From Hyphomicrobiales bacterium (lineage in GTDB: Bacteria > Pseudomonadota > Alphaproteobacteria > Rhizobiales > Rhizobiaceae), in contig UBMU01000011.1 in NCBI GenBank assembly GCA_900466605.1, positions 62,001 through 126,000 on the forward strand: a stretch of DNA of 64,000 nt, read 5' to 3'. Shown in pieces: positions 48,708 through 57,977 of the stretch (position 1 is the first letter of the stretch; every line of letters begins with the position of its first letter). Both the position numbers and the translations under genes were made by a program. A model generated the notes under the pieces. That model was given only the letters and a program-made list of their open reading frames with translations. It was not told where the DNA came from and did not search any database.

Positions 48708-49643
48708 TTACTGAGCGTGATGGCAGGCGGCGGCATGGCCGTTGCCGAACTGACGGAACGCCGGGTCTTCGGCCCGGCAGATATCGGTGGCGAGCGGACA
48801 GCGCGTATGGAAGCGGCAACCGGCCGGTGGATTGTGCGGGCTCGGCAGATCGCCTGATATCGGCGCGGCCTGCTTACGCCGCGACGGATCGGGCACGGCG
48901 GCCAGCAGCGCCTGCGTGTAGGGATGTTTGGCACCCTTCCACAGCTCGCTTGTCGGGGCACTCTCGACGATGCGGCCGAGATACATGACGAGGACGCGAT
49001 CGGCGAAATAGCGCACGACCGACAGATCGTGCGAAATGAACAGGTAGGAAAGCGACAGCTCCGCCTTCATCTCGACCAGCAGATTGAGAATCTGCGCCTG
49101 GATGGACAGATCGAGCGCCGAGACCGGTTCGTCGCAGATGACCAGTTCCGGCTGCAGGATCAGCGCGCGGGCGATGCCGATACGCTGGCGCTGGCCGCCG
49201 GAGAATTCGTGGGGATAGCGATCGAGCGAATCTTCCGGGAGGCCGACATGGGTGACCATCCGCGCCGCGATCGCCTCGCGCTGCTTGCGTTCACCGAGGC
49301 CGTGGACCGCAAGCGGCGCCGTCAGGATCGTGCGTATCGTCTGCCTCGGGTTGAGCGAGGCGAAGGGATCCTGGAAGATCATTTGGATGCTGCGCCGGAC
49401 GGACCGCAGCTCCCTGCCGTCCATCGCGGTGACGTCCTTGCCCTTGAAGGTCACGCTCCCCGAGGATGGATCGACCAGCTTGACCAGCGATTTGCCAAGC
49501 GTGGACTTGCCGCAGCCGGATTCGCCGACCAGCGCCACCGTTTCGCCCTCGGCAATCTCCAGCGAAACGCCATCGACGGCGCGCACCGTGCCGGCAGCGC
49601 CGGGATAATGGGTCGAAAGCCGATCAACCGACAGAAGCGACAT
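48708..49643 (-). CDS. Dpp-type ABC transporter ATP-binding protein (DppF-like)
   Basis: The ATG at 49643 lies inside the 3' end of the previous ATPase gene (20-base overlap) and gives 311 residues. Walker A GESGCGKST, Q-loop IFQDPFASLNPRQT, signature [15 protein letters not shown] and Walker B LVICDEPVSALDLS are present. The C-terminus has the oligopeptide-family extension with four cysteines (GCRFHTRCPLATDICRAEDP...CHHAQ). It pairs with the DppD-like ATPase. Confidence 0.93.
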   Translation of the reverse strand: MSLLSVDRLSTHYPGAAGTVRAVDGVSLEIAEGETVALVGESGCGKSTLGKSLVKLVDPSSGSVTFKGKDVTAMDGRELRSVRRSIQMIFQDPFASLNPRQTIRTILTAPLAVHGLGERKQREAIAARMVTHVGLPEDSLDRYPHEFSGGQRQRIGIARALILQPELVICDEPVSALDLSIQAQILNLLVEMKAELSLSYLFISHDLSVVRYFADRVLVMYLGRIVESAPTSELWKGAKHPYTQALLAAVPDPSRRKQAAPISGDLPSPHNPPAGCRFHTRCPLATDICRAEDPAFRQFGNGHAAACHHAQ

Positions 49644-50616
49644 GAGCCTTCTCCGCAATGGCTGGAACATAGGGGCACGCCACCTGCCGTCCGGCAGGAA
49701 GTGCGATGAGTTGCGGCACCGTGGAGGCGCAGGCAGGCCGCGCGACCGGACAGCGCGGACGGAACGAACAACCCTTCTCGCCGGCCGCCGAAACGATCGA
49801 GCCCGGGATCTCCGAAAGCGGTCCGTCGCGGTAGTGGTAGTCGGCCTTCAGGCGCGGCGAGGCCGACAGCAGGCCATTGGTGTAGGGATGGTACGGCCTG
49901 TCGAAGACCTCACCCGGAAGCCCCTCCTCGATCTTGCGCCCGGCATACATGACGACGACGCGATCGGCCCATTGCGCGACGATGCCGAGATCGTGGGTAA
50001 TCAGAATGACCGCCATGTTCAGCTGCACGCGAAGATTATCGAGCAGTTGCAGGACCTGCGCCTGGATCGTCACGTCGAGTGCGGTCGTCGCTTCATCCGC
50101 GATCAGCAGTTTCGGATTGCAGGCAACAGCGATCGCGATCATGACGCGCTGACGCATGCCGCCGGAAAGCTGGTGCGGATAATCGTCGATACGACGCCGC
50201 GCCTCTGGAATGCTGACGAGGTCCAACAGCGCAATGGCGCGCTCGCGCGCCTGACGCCGGCTGAGATCCTCATGAATGCGCAGCACTTCGATGATCTGAT
50301 CGCCGATCGTTAGCACCGGATTGAGCGATGTCATCGGCTCCTGGAAGATCATGGCGATGTCGCGGCCACGGATACGGCGCAACTCCCGTTCAGAAAGGCC
50401 AACAAGGTTGCGGCCGTCGAACCGGATTTCGCCGCCAGCCCGCGCATGTCGCGGCAGCAACCCCATCAGGCCGAGCGCCGTCAGCGACTTGCCCGAACCG
50501 GATTCCCCGACGATCGCCAGCATCTCGCCCGGGTTGGCCGAAAAGCTGACGCCCTTCACGGGTTCTGCCGACCCGAAACCAACGGAAAAGTTGGATACAT
50601 CAAGAAGGTTTGCCAT
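49624..50616 (-). CDS. Dpp-type ABC transporter ATP-binding protein (DppD-like)
   Basis: A 330-residue protein with Walker [11 protein letters not shown]-loop [14 protein letters not shown], signature [15 protein letters not shown], Walker [15 protein letters not shown], and the C-terminal Cys-rich extension ([17 protein letters not shown]). It overlaps the permease gene upstream by one base and the second ATPase gene by 20. The operon order is permease, permease, ATPase, ATPase. Confidence 0.93.
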   Translation of the reverse strand: MANLLDVSNFSVGFGSAEPVKGVSFSANPGEMLAIVGESGSGKSLTALGLMGLLPRHARAGGEIRFDGRNLVGLSERELRRIRGRDIAMIFQEPMTSLNPVLTIGDQIIEVLRIHEDLSRRQARERAIALLDLVSIPEARRRIDDYPHQLSGGMRQRVMIAIAVACNPKLLIADEATTALDVTIQAQVLQLLDNLRVQLNMAVILITHDLGIVAQWADRVVVMYAGRKIEEGLPGEVFDRPYHPYTNGLLSASPRLKADYHYRDGPLSEIPGSIVSAAGEKGCSFRPRCPVARPACASTVPQLIALPAGRQVACPYVPAIAEKAHVASVG

Positions 50617-51614
50617 CAGCGTTCCTCCGAGAAGCGTGGATTGAGCGCATCGTTGAGGCCATCGCCGATCAGGTTGAGCGCAAGCACGGTGAAGACGATC
50701 GCAAGACCGGGCAGCGCGGTCAGATACCAGGCGGTACGTATGACATCACGGCCGGCGCCGATCATCGAGCCCCAGGACACACGGTTGGGATCGCCCAGAC
50801 CCATGAAGGACAGCGCCGACTCCATCAGGATGGCGCTCGCCACCATCACCGAGGAGGTGACGATCAGCGGCGGTAGCGCATTGGGGAGAATTTCGCGGAA
50901 GATGATACGGGTATGACCGAAGCCAAGGCTGCGGGCGGCCAGCACATAGTCCTTCTCGCGTATCGCCCTGAACTCGGCACGCGTCAGCCGCGCCACCGTC
51001 GGCCAGCTGACGATCGCGATTGCGACGGTGACGGTTCCCGTCGTCGGCTGCGCGATCGCCACGAGCACGACGAGCAGCACAAAACTCGGAATTGTTTGGA
51101 ATATCTCGATGAACTTGACCAGCACGTTATCGATCCAGCCGCCGAAATATCCGGCAACGGCACCAACGGCGATCCCGACGGTCAACCCGAGCGCGGTCGC
51201 CGCGAGCCCGACGGTCAGCGATATCCGGGCGCCGTGAACGATACCGGCAAGCACATTGCGGCCCATGGAATCCGTGCCAAGCGGATAGGCCGGGTTCTGT
51301 CCGGGCCAGAGGAAGGGTCGCGCCACCATCTCGAGCGGGTCCCTGGGAAAGAGAAGCGGCGCGAACAGCGCTGACAGAGCAACGAGAAGCAGTATCCCTG
51401 TACCAAAGAGTGCGTTGTAATTGGCGAGGAAGACTTTCAGCTCCCGGCGCATACCGCGCCAGGCAGTGCCCGATACCGACGCTCGCACGTCGGGTGCGTG
51501 AATATGTGTCCAGCGCGGTTGCTTCGGCGGCTGCGGTGCATTGCCTTCGACCTTTGCCTGCGGCGCAAAGTCGATCGCCTGGCCGGCTAGTGTTCCAAGT
51601 TTTTGACTGTTCAT
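50616..51614 (-). CDS. Dpp-type ABC transporter permease (DppC-like)
   Basis: The ATG at 51614 has GGAGCAAG upstream and gives 332 residues. A long polar N-terminus of about 75 residues precedes six membrane helices. Family motifs are HPLGTDSMGRN-like YPLGTDSMGRNVLAGIVHGARISL, the EAA loop KDYVLAARSLGFGHTRIIFREILPNALPPL and FMGLGDPNRVSWGSMI. The N-terminal extension is longer than in typical DppC. It overlaps the DppB-like gene by four bases. Confidence 0.92.
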   Translation of the reverse strand: MNSQKLGTLAGQAIDFAPQAKVEGNAPQPPKQPRWTHIHAPDVRASVSGTAWRGMRRELKVFLANYNALFGTGILLLVALSALFAPLLFPRDPLEMVARPFLWPGQNPAYPLGTDSMGRNVLAGIVHGARISLTVGLAATALGLTVGIAVGAVAGYFGGWIDNVLVKFIEIFQTIPSFVLLVVLVAIAQPTTGTVTVAIAIVSWPTVARLTRAEFRAIREKDYVLAARSLGFGHTRIIFREILPNALPPLIVTSSVMVASAILMESALSFMGLGDPNRVSWGSMIGAGRDVIRTAWYLTALPGLAIVFTVLALNLIGDGLNDALNPRFSEER

Positions 51615-52600
51615 CGGCTTGCTCCAATTCGGGGATCGATCCACGCCTGCAACAAGTCGACGGTGGCATTAGCGACGATGACGAGAAAGGAAGACAGGAG
51701 GAGAATGCCGAGCAGCACGCTGAAATCGCGGGCCATGACGGCTTCGAACGCCAGGCGCCCGAGCCCCGGCCAGCTGTAGACTGTCTCGACCACAACAGCG
51801 CCGCCGAGCATACCGCCAAAGTGCATGCCTGCCATGGTGGTGATCGGGATCAGGGCATTGCGAAGGATGTGTCGCGTGGTCAGCACGAAGGGCGAAACCC
51901 CCTTGGCGCGCGCGGTGCGCACGAAATCCTGCGACTTGACTTCCAGCATCGCAGCGCGTGTCAGCCGGGCATAAATCGCGAGGTAAAAGAGTGCGAGCGA
52001 GGTCGCCGGCAGCACCATGTAACGCGCCCTGTCGAGCAGAGCCGGGAGCCCTGTCAGCCGCGAGCCGATCGTGCTGTCTCCCCCGCTCGGCAGCCATCCA
52101 AGCTTGACCGAGAAGAGCAGGATCAGCATCAGGCCGATCCAGAAGCCGGGGATCGAATAGAACAGCAGCGAAACGACCGAGATGATGCGATCAGGGAGGC
52201 GCCCGGAGAACGCGGCCATCAGCGAACCGAGCAGCAGTCCGACGGCAATTGCAATCGCCAACGCTGCCAGCATGAGGACAAGAGTACCGGGCAGCCGCTG
52301 ACCGATCAGATCCGCGACGGGCATGCCGTAGCGCGGCGAAAAGCCAAGGCTGAAATGCGCGAGATTGTTCAGATAGTTGGCGAGCTGAACAAGGATCGGA
52401 TTATCGAGCCCGAAGCGCTCGCGTAGTGCGGCCATCGTCTCGACTGTCGCCGAGCCTGATTCCGCAGCCATGACATCGGCCGCATCGCCGGGTGCCAACT
52501 TCAGCAGGAAGAAATTCAGGATAACAATCCCGAGCATGGTCGGGACAGCCTGGATGATCGTCCTGCTGATCATTCGACCGATCCGCCTGTAAGCCGACAT
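51611..52600 (-). CDS. Dpp-type ABC transporter permease (DppB-like)
   Basis: The ATG at 52600 with GAGGTG upstream gives 329 residues; a GTG three codons earlier is possible. It has six membrane segments, the large periplasmic loop after helix 1 (SGSATVETMAALRERFGLDNPI), the EAA loop SQDFVRTARAKGVSPFVLTTRHILRNALIPI and the C-terminal VETVYSWPGLGRLAFEAVMARDF. It is first in the importer operon and is divergent from a binding protein at 52874 that probably serves it. Confidence 0.92.
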   Translation of the reverse strand: MSAYRRIGRMISRTIIQAVPTMLGIVILNFFLLKLAPGDAADVMAAESGSATVETMAALRERFGLDNPILVQLANYLNNLAHFSLGFSPRYGMPVADLIGQRLPGTLVLMLAALAIAIAVGLLLGSLMAAFSGRLPDRIISVVSLLFYSIPGFWIGLMLILLFSVKLGWLPSGGDSTIGSRLTGLPALLDRARYMVLPATSLALFYLAIYARLTRAAMLEVKSQDFVRTARAKGVSPFVLTTRHILRNALIPITTMAGMHFGGMLGGAVVVETVYSWPGLGRLAFEAVMARDFSVLLGILLLSSFLVIVANATVDLLQAWIDPRIGASR

Positions 52601-52639
52601 GTTCCCCACCTCGCGATCCGAAAAGATTTCACCTCGTGC

Positions 52640-52680
52640 CGTCGCTTAGTAGTTGACTAATTCTGTGGGTTTTGTCAAAT
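52640..52680 (-). promoter_or_regulatory. Candidate promoter of the Dpp-type operon
   Basis: Reading leftward, TTGACA (52673-52678) is followed after 17 bases by CAACTA, a weak -10. The inverted repeat TTAGT-AGTTG-ACTAA (52646-52660) overlaps this -10, so a repressor or activator could act here. The -10 is poor, so confidence is low. Confidence 0.35.
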
Positions 52681-52873
52681 CGATATTGGTAAATAATTCC
52701 AACTGAGCCGCATTATTGCGGACTTTTAGAAACTAAATACCGCATAAATCGAATTTGCAGAAATACAAACCACTACCCGGCGATGAAGTGGCAAAAATCT
52801 CTAAAGCAAGATCGATCTGCGAAATGGTACTGAAACGGCCGCGATGGCCCCGAGATCATGAGGGTTGAACAAG

Positions 52874-54481
52874 ATGTCACTATTCCCCGCACCCACTCGC
52901 CGCAGCTTTCTCCTCGCCTCGGCCGCAATTGGCGTCACGGCAGCTGCACGCCTGCCTGCTTTTGCAGCGGCGGCCACACGCGGCGGGACGGCAACGCTAC
53001 TGCTTGCCGCCGAGCCGCCTGTCCTGACGACGATCGCCCATACGGCCTACAACGCGGTCTATGTCTCCCCCAAGACTACGGAAGGGCTTCTGACCTACGA
53101 CTTCGACCTCAATCCCAAGCCGCTGCTGGCCAAGGAATGGACCGTAAGCCCCGACGGACTGACTTATACCTTCAAGCTGCGCGACGGCGTGAAATGGCAC
53201 GACGGACAGCCCTTCACCTCGGCCGATGTCGCCTTCTCCATCAAGACCTTGAAGGAGGTGCACCCACGCGGACGCAACACCTTCCTCAATCTGGTCGACA
53301 TCGAAACGCCCGACGCGCTGACGGCTATCCTGAAGCTGTCGAAGCCGGCGCCTTATCTGATCACAGCTCTCGCCGCCTCGGAAACGCCGATCGTGCCGCG
53401 CCACATTTATGAGGGAACCAAGGTTGCGGAGAACCCAGCCAATCTGGCGCCGATCGGAACCGGCCCGTTCAGGTTCAAGGAATGGGTGCGCGGTAGCCAC
53501 ATCGTCTACGAGCGCAACCCCGACTACTGGGACCAACCTCGCCCTTATCTCGATCAGCTGATCATCCGCTTCATTCCTGATGCTGCGGCCCGCTCGATTG
53601 CAATCGAGACCGGCGAAATCGATCTCGCGCCCTCGACACCCGTGCCGCTCAGCGACCTCGAACGGCTGCAGAGCGCCGAAGGGCTCGCCTTCGAGACCAA
53701 GGGCTATCAGTATCAGAACGGCGTCAGCCGCATCGAGTTCAACCTCGAGCGCCCTTTCTTCAAGGACGTGCGCGTTCGTCGCGCGTTTGCCCATGTGATC
53801 GATCGCAACGTCATCCTCAACACCATCAACTACGGCTACGGCGCCGCCATCCCCGGCCCGATCAATCCCAACCTCGCGAAATGGTTCGTACCGGATCTCA
53901 AGACCTACCCCATCGATCTTGCCGCGGCCGAGAAGCTTCTCGATGAAGCAGGCTTCCCGCGCGGCGCCGATGGTATCCGCGCGCACATCAGTCTCGACTT
54001 CGTGCCGAGTGGCGAGACCTATCCACGTGGCTCGGAATACATCCGCCAGGCGCTTGCCAAGGTCGGCATCGATGCCAAGGTCCGCAGCCAGGACTTCGCG
54101 ACCTACACGAAGCGCATCTACACGGATCGCGATTTCGACTTCGCCTTCGAAGGCATGAGTAACCTCTTCGACCCGACAGTTGGCGTTCAGCGCCTCTACT
54201 GGAGCAAGAACTTCAAGCCCGGCGTCCCCTTCTCGAACGGCGCGGCCTATAGCAATCCCAAGGTCGACGAGCTGCTCGAAGCCGCAGCAATCGAGGTCGA
54301 TCCGGCAAAGCGTGTCGAGCAGTGGCGCGAGATCCAGCAAATCCTCGTCGAGGACGTGCCTGCGATCGACATCGTCAGCCAACCGGAACTGACGATCTAC
54401 AACAAGCGGATCTCCGACCACACGGTCGGCGGCGAAGGCATCGCGGGCAGTCTCGCCTTCGCCTACGTCGCAGCATCCTGA
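52874..54481 (+). CDS. Dpp-type ABC transporter substrate-binding protein (SBP_bac_5)
   Basis: The ATG at 52874 has GAGGG 9 bases upstream (a TTG three codons earlier is possible), giving 535 residues. The Tat-like signal reads TRRSFLLASAAIGVTAAARLPAFA. Motifs: EGLLTYDFDLNPKPLLAKEW, VKWHDGQPFTSADVAFSI, ERNPDYWDQPRPYLDQL and LYWSKNFKPGVPFSNGAAYSN. It is the third of three paralogues in the island, and the one beside the complete permease/ATPase set. It heads an operon of desulfurisation enzymes. Confidence 0.92.
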   Translation: MSLFPAPTRRSFLLASAAIGVTAAARLPAFAAAATRGGTATLLLAAEPPVLTTIAHTAYNAVYVSPKTTEGLLTYDFDLNPKPLLAKEWTVSPDGLTYTFKLRDGVKWHDGQPFTSADVAFSIKTLKEVHPRGRNTFLNLVDIETPDALTAILKLSKPAPYLITALAASETPIVPRHIYEGTKVAENPANLAPIGTGPFRFKEWVRGSHIVYERNPDYWDQPRPYLDQLIIRFIPDAAARSIAIETGEIDLAPSTPVPLSDLERLQSAEGLAFETKGYQYQNGVSRIEFNLERPFFKDVRVRRAFAHVIDRNVILNTINYGYGAAIPGPINPNLAKWFVPDLKTYPIDLAAAEKLLDEAGFPRGADGIRAHISLDFVPSGETYPRGSEYIRQALAKVGIDAKVRSQDFATYTKRIYTDRDFDFAFEGMSNLFDPTVGVQRLYWSKNFKPGVPFSNGAAYSNPKVDELLEAAAIEVDPAKRVEQWREIQQILVEDVPAIDIVSQPELTIYNKRISDHTVGGEGIAGSLAFAYVAAS

Positions 54482-54505
54482 CGCCAAACCAGCAGGAATA
54501 TACTC

Positions 54506-55684
54506 ATGACCATTCAACATCCCCCCGGATCGATCGTCGGCCTGCCGAAGTTTGCGGCGCCGACCGACTTCCCGGAAAGCCCGCTGTCCCAGGCGCTGAA
54601 ACAGCCCGTTCTCCTCGGCCTCTTCCTGCCCATCCAGGCGGGTGGCTGGACGCAATCGACGCTGGAACGATCGACCGACTGGCGCTTCGAGTACAACAAG
54701 GCCTTGACGTTGAGAGCCGAGGAACTCGGCTTCGATCTCGTCTTCGCGCTGTCGCAATGGCTGCCCAAGGGCGGTTATGGCGGCGTCTTCGACGGCCAGG
54801 CGCTGGATAGCTTCGTGTCGACGGCGGCGCTGGCGGGCCTCACCAAGAAGATCATGCTGATCTCGACCATGCATGTGCTTTACGGCCCATGGCATCCGCT
54901 GCATCTGGCAAAGTTCGGAGCGACGCTCGACCACATCACCGGCGGGCGCTGGGGCATCAACGTGGTGACAGGCCACCGGGCTGTCGAGCACGAGATGTTC
55001 GGCTGGCCGCGCATCGAGCACGACAAGCGCTACGAATTGGCGGCCGAATTCCTCGAAGTCGTCCAGCGCCTGTGGAGCGACGGCGAGAACTTCTCGTTCG
55101 AAGGCGAAAGCAGCTGGAAGCTCGGCGGCGGCTTCGTCACGCCGAAGCCGAATTTCGGTCGCCCGATCCTCGTCAACGCCACCGGCTCGGATGCAGGCAT
55201 TGCCTTCGCCGGCCGCTATTCGGATATTGTCTTCATCACCAGCCCGACCGGCGCCGACATCGACAGCGCGCTGGAATCGCTGCCGGCGCATACGAAGCGG
55301 GTCAAGGATTCGGCGATTAGCGTCGGGCGTACCGTGCGCACATTGCTGAACCCGATGGTGATCTGCCGGCCTACGGAGAAGGAAGCCTGGGAGCTGGCCG
55401 ACCGCATCGTCGCACACGCCGACCAGCGCTCGCCGCAAGGCTTCCAGTCGCTCAACTCGGATGCTCAGGCGTGGAAGGGGCGTGATCCCAAGGATCCATA
55501 CCGTGCCATTGGCGGCAACATCCGCGTCATCGGCTCGCCAGAACAGGTCGTCGATCAGTTCGTCAAGCTGAAGGAGGCCGGCATCGATGGGCTGCAGCTC
55601 AGCTTCTTCGACTTCCGCGACGACCTCGAATTCTTCGGCTCGGACGTCCTGCCCCTGATGAAGCAAGCCGGCCTGCGCCACTGA
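54506..55684 (+). CDS. Luciferase-like FMN monooxygenase, SfnG-like
   Basis: A 392-residue protein with AGGAA before the ATG. Segments: FEYNKALTLRAEELGFDLVF, GPWHPLHLAKFGATLDHITGG, WGINVVTGHRAVEHEMFG, and the C-terminal DGLQLSFFDFRDDLEFFGSDVLPLMKQ. This pattern resembles dimethylsulfone monooxygenase SfnG and the RutA-like group. SfnG converts dimethyl sulfone to methanesulfinate with FMNH2, which would fit the sulfinate desulfinase-like gene 11 bases downstream. The true substrate may be a larger sulfone. Confidence 0.82.
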   Translation: MTIQHPPGSIVGLPKFAAPTDFPESPLSQALKQPVLLGLFLPIQAGGWTQSTLERSTDWRFEYNKALTLRAEELGFDLVFALSQWLPKGGYGGVFDGQALDSFVSTAALAGLTKKIMLISTMHVLYGPWHPLHLAKFGATLDHITGGRWGINVVTGHRAVEHEMFGWPRIEHDKRYELAAEFLEVVQRLWSDGENFSFEGESSWKLGGGFVTPKPNFGRPILVNATGSDAGIAFAGRYSDIVFITSPTGADIDSALESLPAHTKRVKDSAISVGRTVRTLLNPMVICRPTEKEAWELADRIVAHADQRSPQGFQSLNSDAQAWKGRDPKDPYRAIGGNIRVIGSPEQVVDQFVKLKEAGIDGLQLSFFDFRDDLEFFGSDVLPLMKQAGLRH

Positions 55685-55695
55685 GGAGACGCATC

Positions 55696-56733
55696 ATGAC
55701 AAGCAATGCTATTTCCGAAATCTGGTACACCCGCTGCCCGGTGCCTACGCCTGTCGGCCTTGCCGCCCAGCTCGGCTATCTCGAGGAGAACTTCCGCAAG
55801 GATGGCGTGACGCTGAAATCGATCATCGATTCACCCGACCGCAACATCCGCCAGAGCCATTTCAACCATACGCTCGACTGGTCGTTCCGCCACGGCGGCA
55901 ACGTTCCGCCGATTCGGGCACGCTCGGAGGGGCGCAAGACACGCCTCGTCGGCATCACCTGGACCGACGAGTTCCAGGCAATCATCACCCTGCCGGAAAC
56001 CGGCATCAAGACCACGAAGGACCTGAAGGGGCGCCGCTTCGGCATTGCCCGCCGACCGGAAGGTATCGTCGACTTCATGCGCGCCACCGCGTTGAAGGGG
56101 TTGCTTTCGGCGCTCTCGCTCGAAGGTCTGGCGCTCGACGACGTCGAGATCATCGATATCGCGCTGTCGGATTCGGTGCTTTCGACGCAGGAAGGCCCGT
56201 CGCTGTTCGGCCTGAAGCGCCGGCAGGCCTATGGCGAGGAGGTCGCGGCCCTCATTCGCGGTGACGTCGACGCCATCTATGTGAAGGGCACGGCGGGCAT
56301 CAATGTCGCCAACCTGATCGGTGCCGTCCAAGTAGCCGAATTCGGCTTCCACCCCGATCCGAAGATTCGCATCAACTCCGGCTCGCCGCGCGTCCTGACG
56401 GTGGACGAGCTTCTGGCAGACGAACGGCCGGATCTCGTCGCCCGCCTGCTAGAATCGATCTTCAAGGCCAGCGCATGGGCCGAAGCTCACCCCGACGAGA
56501 CGCGGCGCTTCGTTGCGCGTGAAGCGGGCGCTACCGAAGAACAGGTTCTCGCCGCCAATGGCCCTGATATCCACAGACACCTTGGCCTTGGCCTGCAGCC
56601 CGAACTGGTGGACGCGATCGGCCACTACAAGGACTTCCTGCGCGATTTCGGCTTCCTCGCCGCCGACTTCGACATCGCTGAATGGGTCGACCGTCGTCAT
56701 ATCGACGGCTTCAACAGGCGCGCCGTGGCCTGA
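55696..56733 (+). CDS. DszB-like putative sulfinate desulfinase
   Basis: A 345-residue protein with GAGGAG before the ATG and no signal peptide, so it is cytoplasmic although it has a periplasmic-binding-protein fold (LKGRRFGIARRPEG). The N-terminal block aligns by eye with DszB, the hydroxybiphenyl-sulfinate desulfinase: YTRCPVPTP with C14 at the position of its nucleophile Cys27, HFNH with H55 for His60, and FRHGGNVPPI with R65 for Arg70. DszB releases sulfite from an aryl sulfinate. It sits between an SfnG-like monooxygenase and a DszC-like flavoprotein. An ABC binding-protein role is less likely without a signal. Confidence 0.75.
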   Translation: MTSNAISEIWYTRCPVPTPVGLAAQLGYLEENFRKDGVTLKSIIDSPDRNIRQSHFNHTLDWSFRHGGNVPPIRARSEGRKTRLVGITWTDEFQAIITLPETGIKTTKDLKGRRFGIARRPEGIVDFMRATALKGLLSALSLEGLALDDVEIIDIALSDSVLSTQEGPSLFGLKRRQAYGEEVAALIRGDVDAIYVKGTAGINVANLIGAVQVAEFGFHPDPKIRINSGSPRVLTVDELLADERPDLVARLLESIFKASAWAEAHPDETRRFVAREAGATEEQVLAANGPDIHRHLGLGLQPELVDAIGHYKDFLRDFGFLAADFDIAEWVDRRHIDGFNRRAVA

Positions 56734-56753
56734 ACCGGGAGACTGAAAAGACC

Positions 56754-57908
56754 ATGCTTCAGGAAAAAATCGACCCCGTGGACAAGGCACGGCGGCTCGC
56801 CGTCGATTTCGCCGAGCGCGCCGCCCACTATGATGCGACGGGGGAATTCCCTTTCGAGAACTTCACGCGTCTCTTCGAGGCCGGCCTGCTCGGCCTGGTG
56901 ACCGCGCCGGAGCATGGCGGCCACGGCGCCGGACTTGCCGAGGCGCAGGCGGTGGTCAGCGAGATCGCGCGCGGCGAGCCCTCGACCGCGCTGGTGCTTG
57001 CCATGCATTACAACAGTCACTACAGCCTGCGCCGTTTCGCGAAATGGCCAGCTCACCTTGCAGACCGAGTGCTGACCGCCAATCGACTCGGCCCAGCGCT
57101 GATCAATGCCGCCCAAGCCGAGCCACGCATCGGCTCCCCCGCCCACGGCGCCCTGCCCGAAACCATCGCGCGCCGCGACGGTGATGTTTGGCGTATCACC
57201 GGCCACAAGAGCTACGTGACCGGCATACCTGTGCTGAAATGGGTGTCGCTGCTGGCACTGACGGACGAGGAGGAGCCGCGGCTGGCGTCCTTCCTTGTTC
57301 CGACTGATAGTCCCGGTCTGCGCGTCGAAAAGGCATGGAACGCCGCCGGCATGCATGCGACCGCCAGTGACGATATCATCCTCGACGACGTCGTCATCCC
57401 CTTGGACGACATCATCGAATCCCAGCCGGCCTCGGAGCCGTTGCGCCGCGAGGAACACGCGACAGCCTTCTTCTTCTCGCTGATCGGCGCGGTCTACCAC
57501 GGCGTGGCGCTCTCCGCGCGCGACCGCGTCCTCGCCTTTGCGGCCCACCATTCACCGGCAAGCCTTGGTGCCCCACTATCCACAGTGCCTCGGATTCAGG
57601 ATGGCCTGGGCGAGATCGAAGTCCGGCTTGCGACCAATGCCAGATTGCTGCGCTCCCTTGGCGAGGACGTCGATGCCGGCAGAGTCGTGGGAATGGATGG
57701 CATGCATGTTCGCCACGTTGTCATCGACAACGCGGTTGCGATAACCAGCCTTGCCCTCGATCTGGCCGGAAACCCCGGCCTGAACCGCGATTTTCAACTC
57801 GAACGCCATCACCGCGATGCCATAACTGCGCGTTCGCATGCGCCCCAGAGCCACATGATCAGAACGATTGCCGCCCGCAATGCGCTTAGCCGCGTTGCCC
57901 CGCGATAG
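56754..57908 (+). CDS. Acyl-CoA-dehydrogenase-fold flavoprotein (DszC-like, divergent)
   Basis: The ATG at 56754 (384 residues) is chosen for spacing after the previous stop; GGGAG is 12 bases upstream. Recognisable parts are GLLGLVTAPEHGGHGAGLAEAQAVVSEIARGEPS, ITGHKSYVTGIPVLKWVSLLAL and the DDVVIPLDD segment. It lacks the WRNxRTHTLHNP motif of the four sister proteins and has ERHHRDAITARSHAP instead. It may still act as a flavin monooxygenase or be an acyl-CoA dehydrogenase-like enzyme with another role. It follows the desulfinase-like gene by 20 bases. Confidence 0.8.
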   Translation: MLQEKIDPVDKARRLAVDFAERAAHYDATGEFPFENFTRLFEAGLLGLVTAPEHGGHGAGLAEAQAVVSEIARGEPSTALVLAMHYNSHYSLRRFAKWPAHLADRVLTANRLGPALINAAQAEPRIGSPAHGALPETIARRDGDVWRITGHKSYVTGIPVLKWVSLLALTDEEEPRLASFLVPTDSPGLRVEKAWNAAGMHATASDDIILDDVVIPLDDIIESQPASEPLRREEHATAFFFSLIGAVYHGVALSARDRVLAFAAHHSPASLGAPLSTVPRIQDGLGEIEVRLATNARLLRSLGEDVDAGRVVGMDGMHVRHVVIDNAVAITSLALDLAGNPGLNRDFQLERHHRDAITARSHAPQSHMIRTIAARNALSRVAPR

Positions 57909-57977
57909 CATACCCGTCAGCAGCGGCCCTCGACTGGCAACGACCTTGAGTTTCATTTCCACAAGTGCAGGCAAAAC

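Noticed and set aside
52997..55681. Leftward open frame of 894 codons opposite the binding-protein and SfnG-like genes
   Set aside because: It spans two well-supported opposite genes and the gap between them, has no recognisable domain and no ribosome site at its start.
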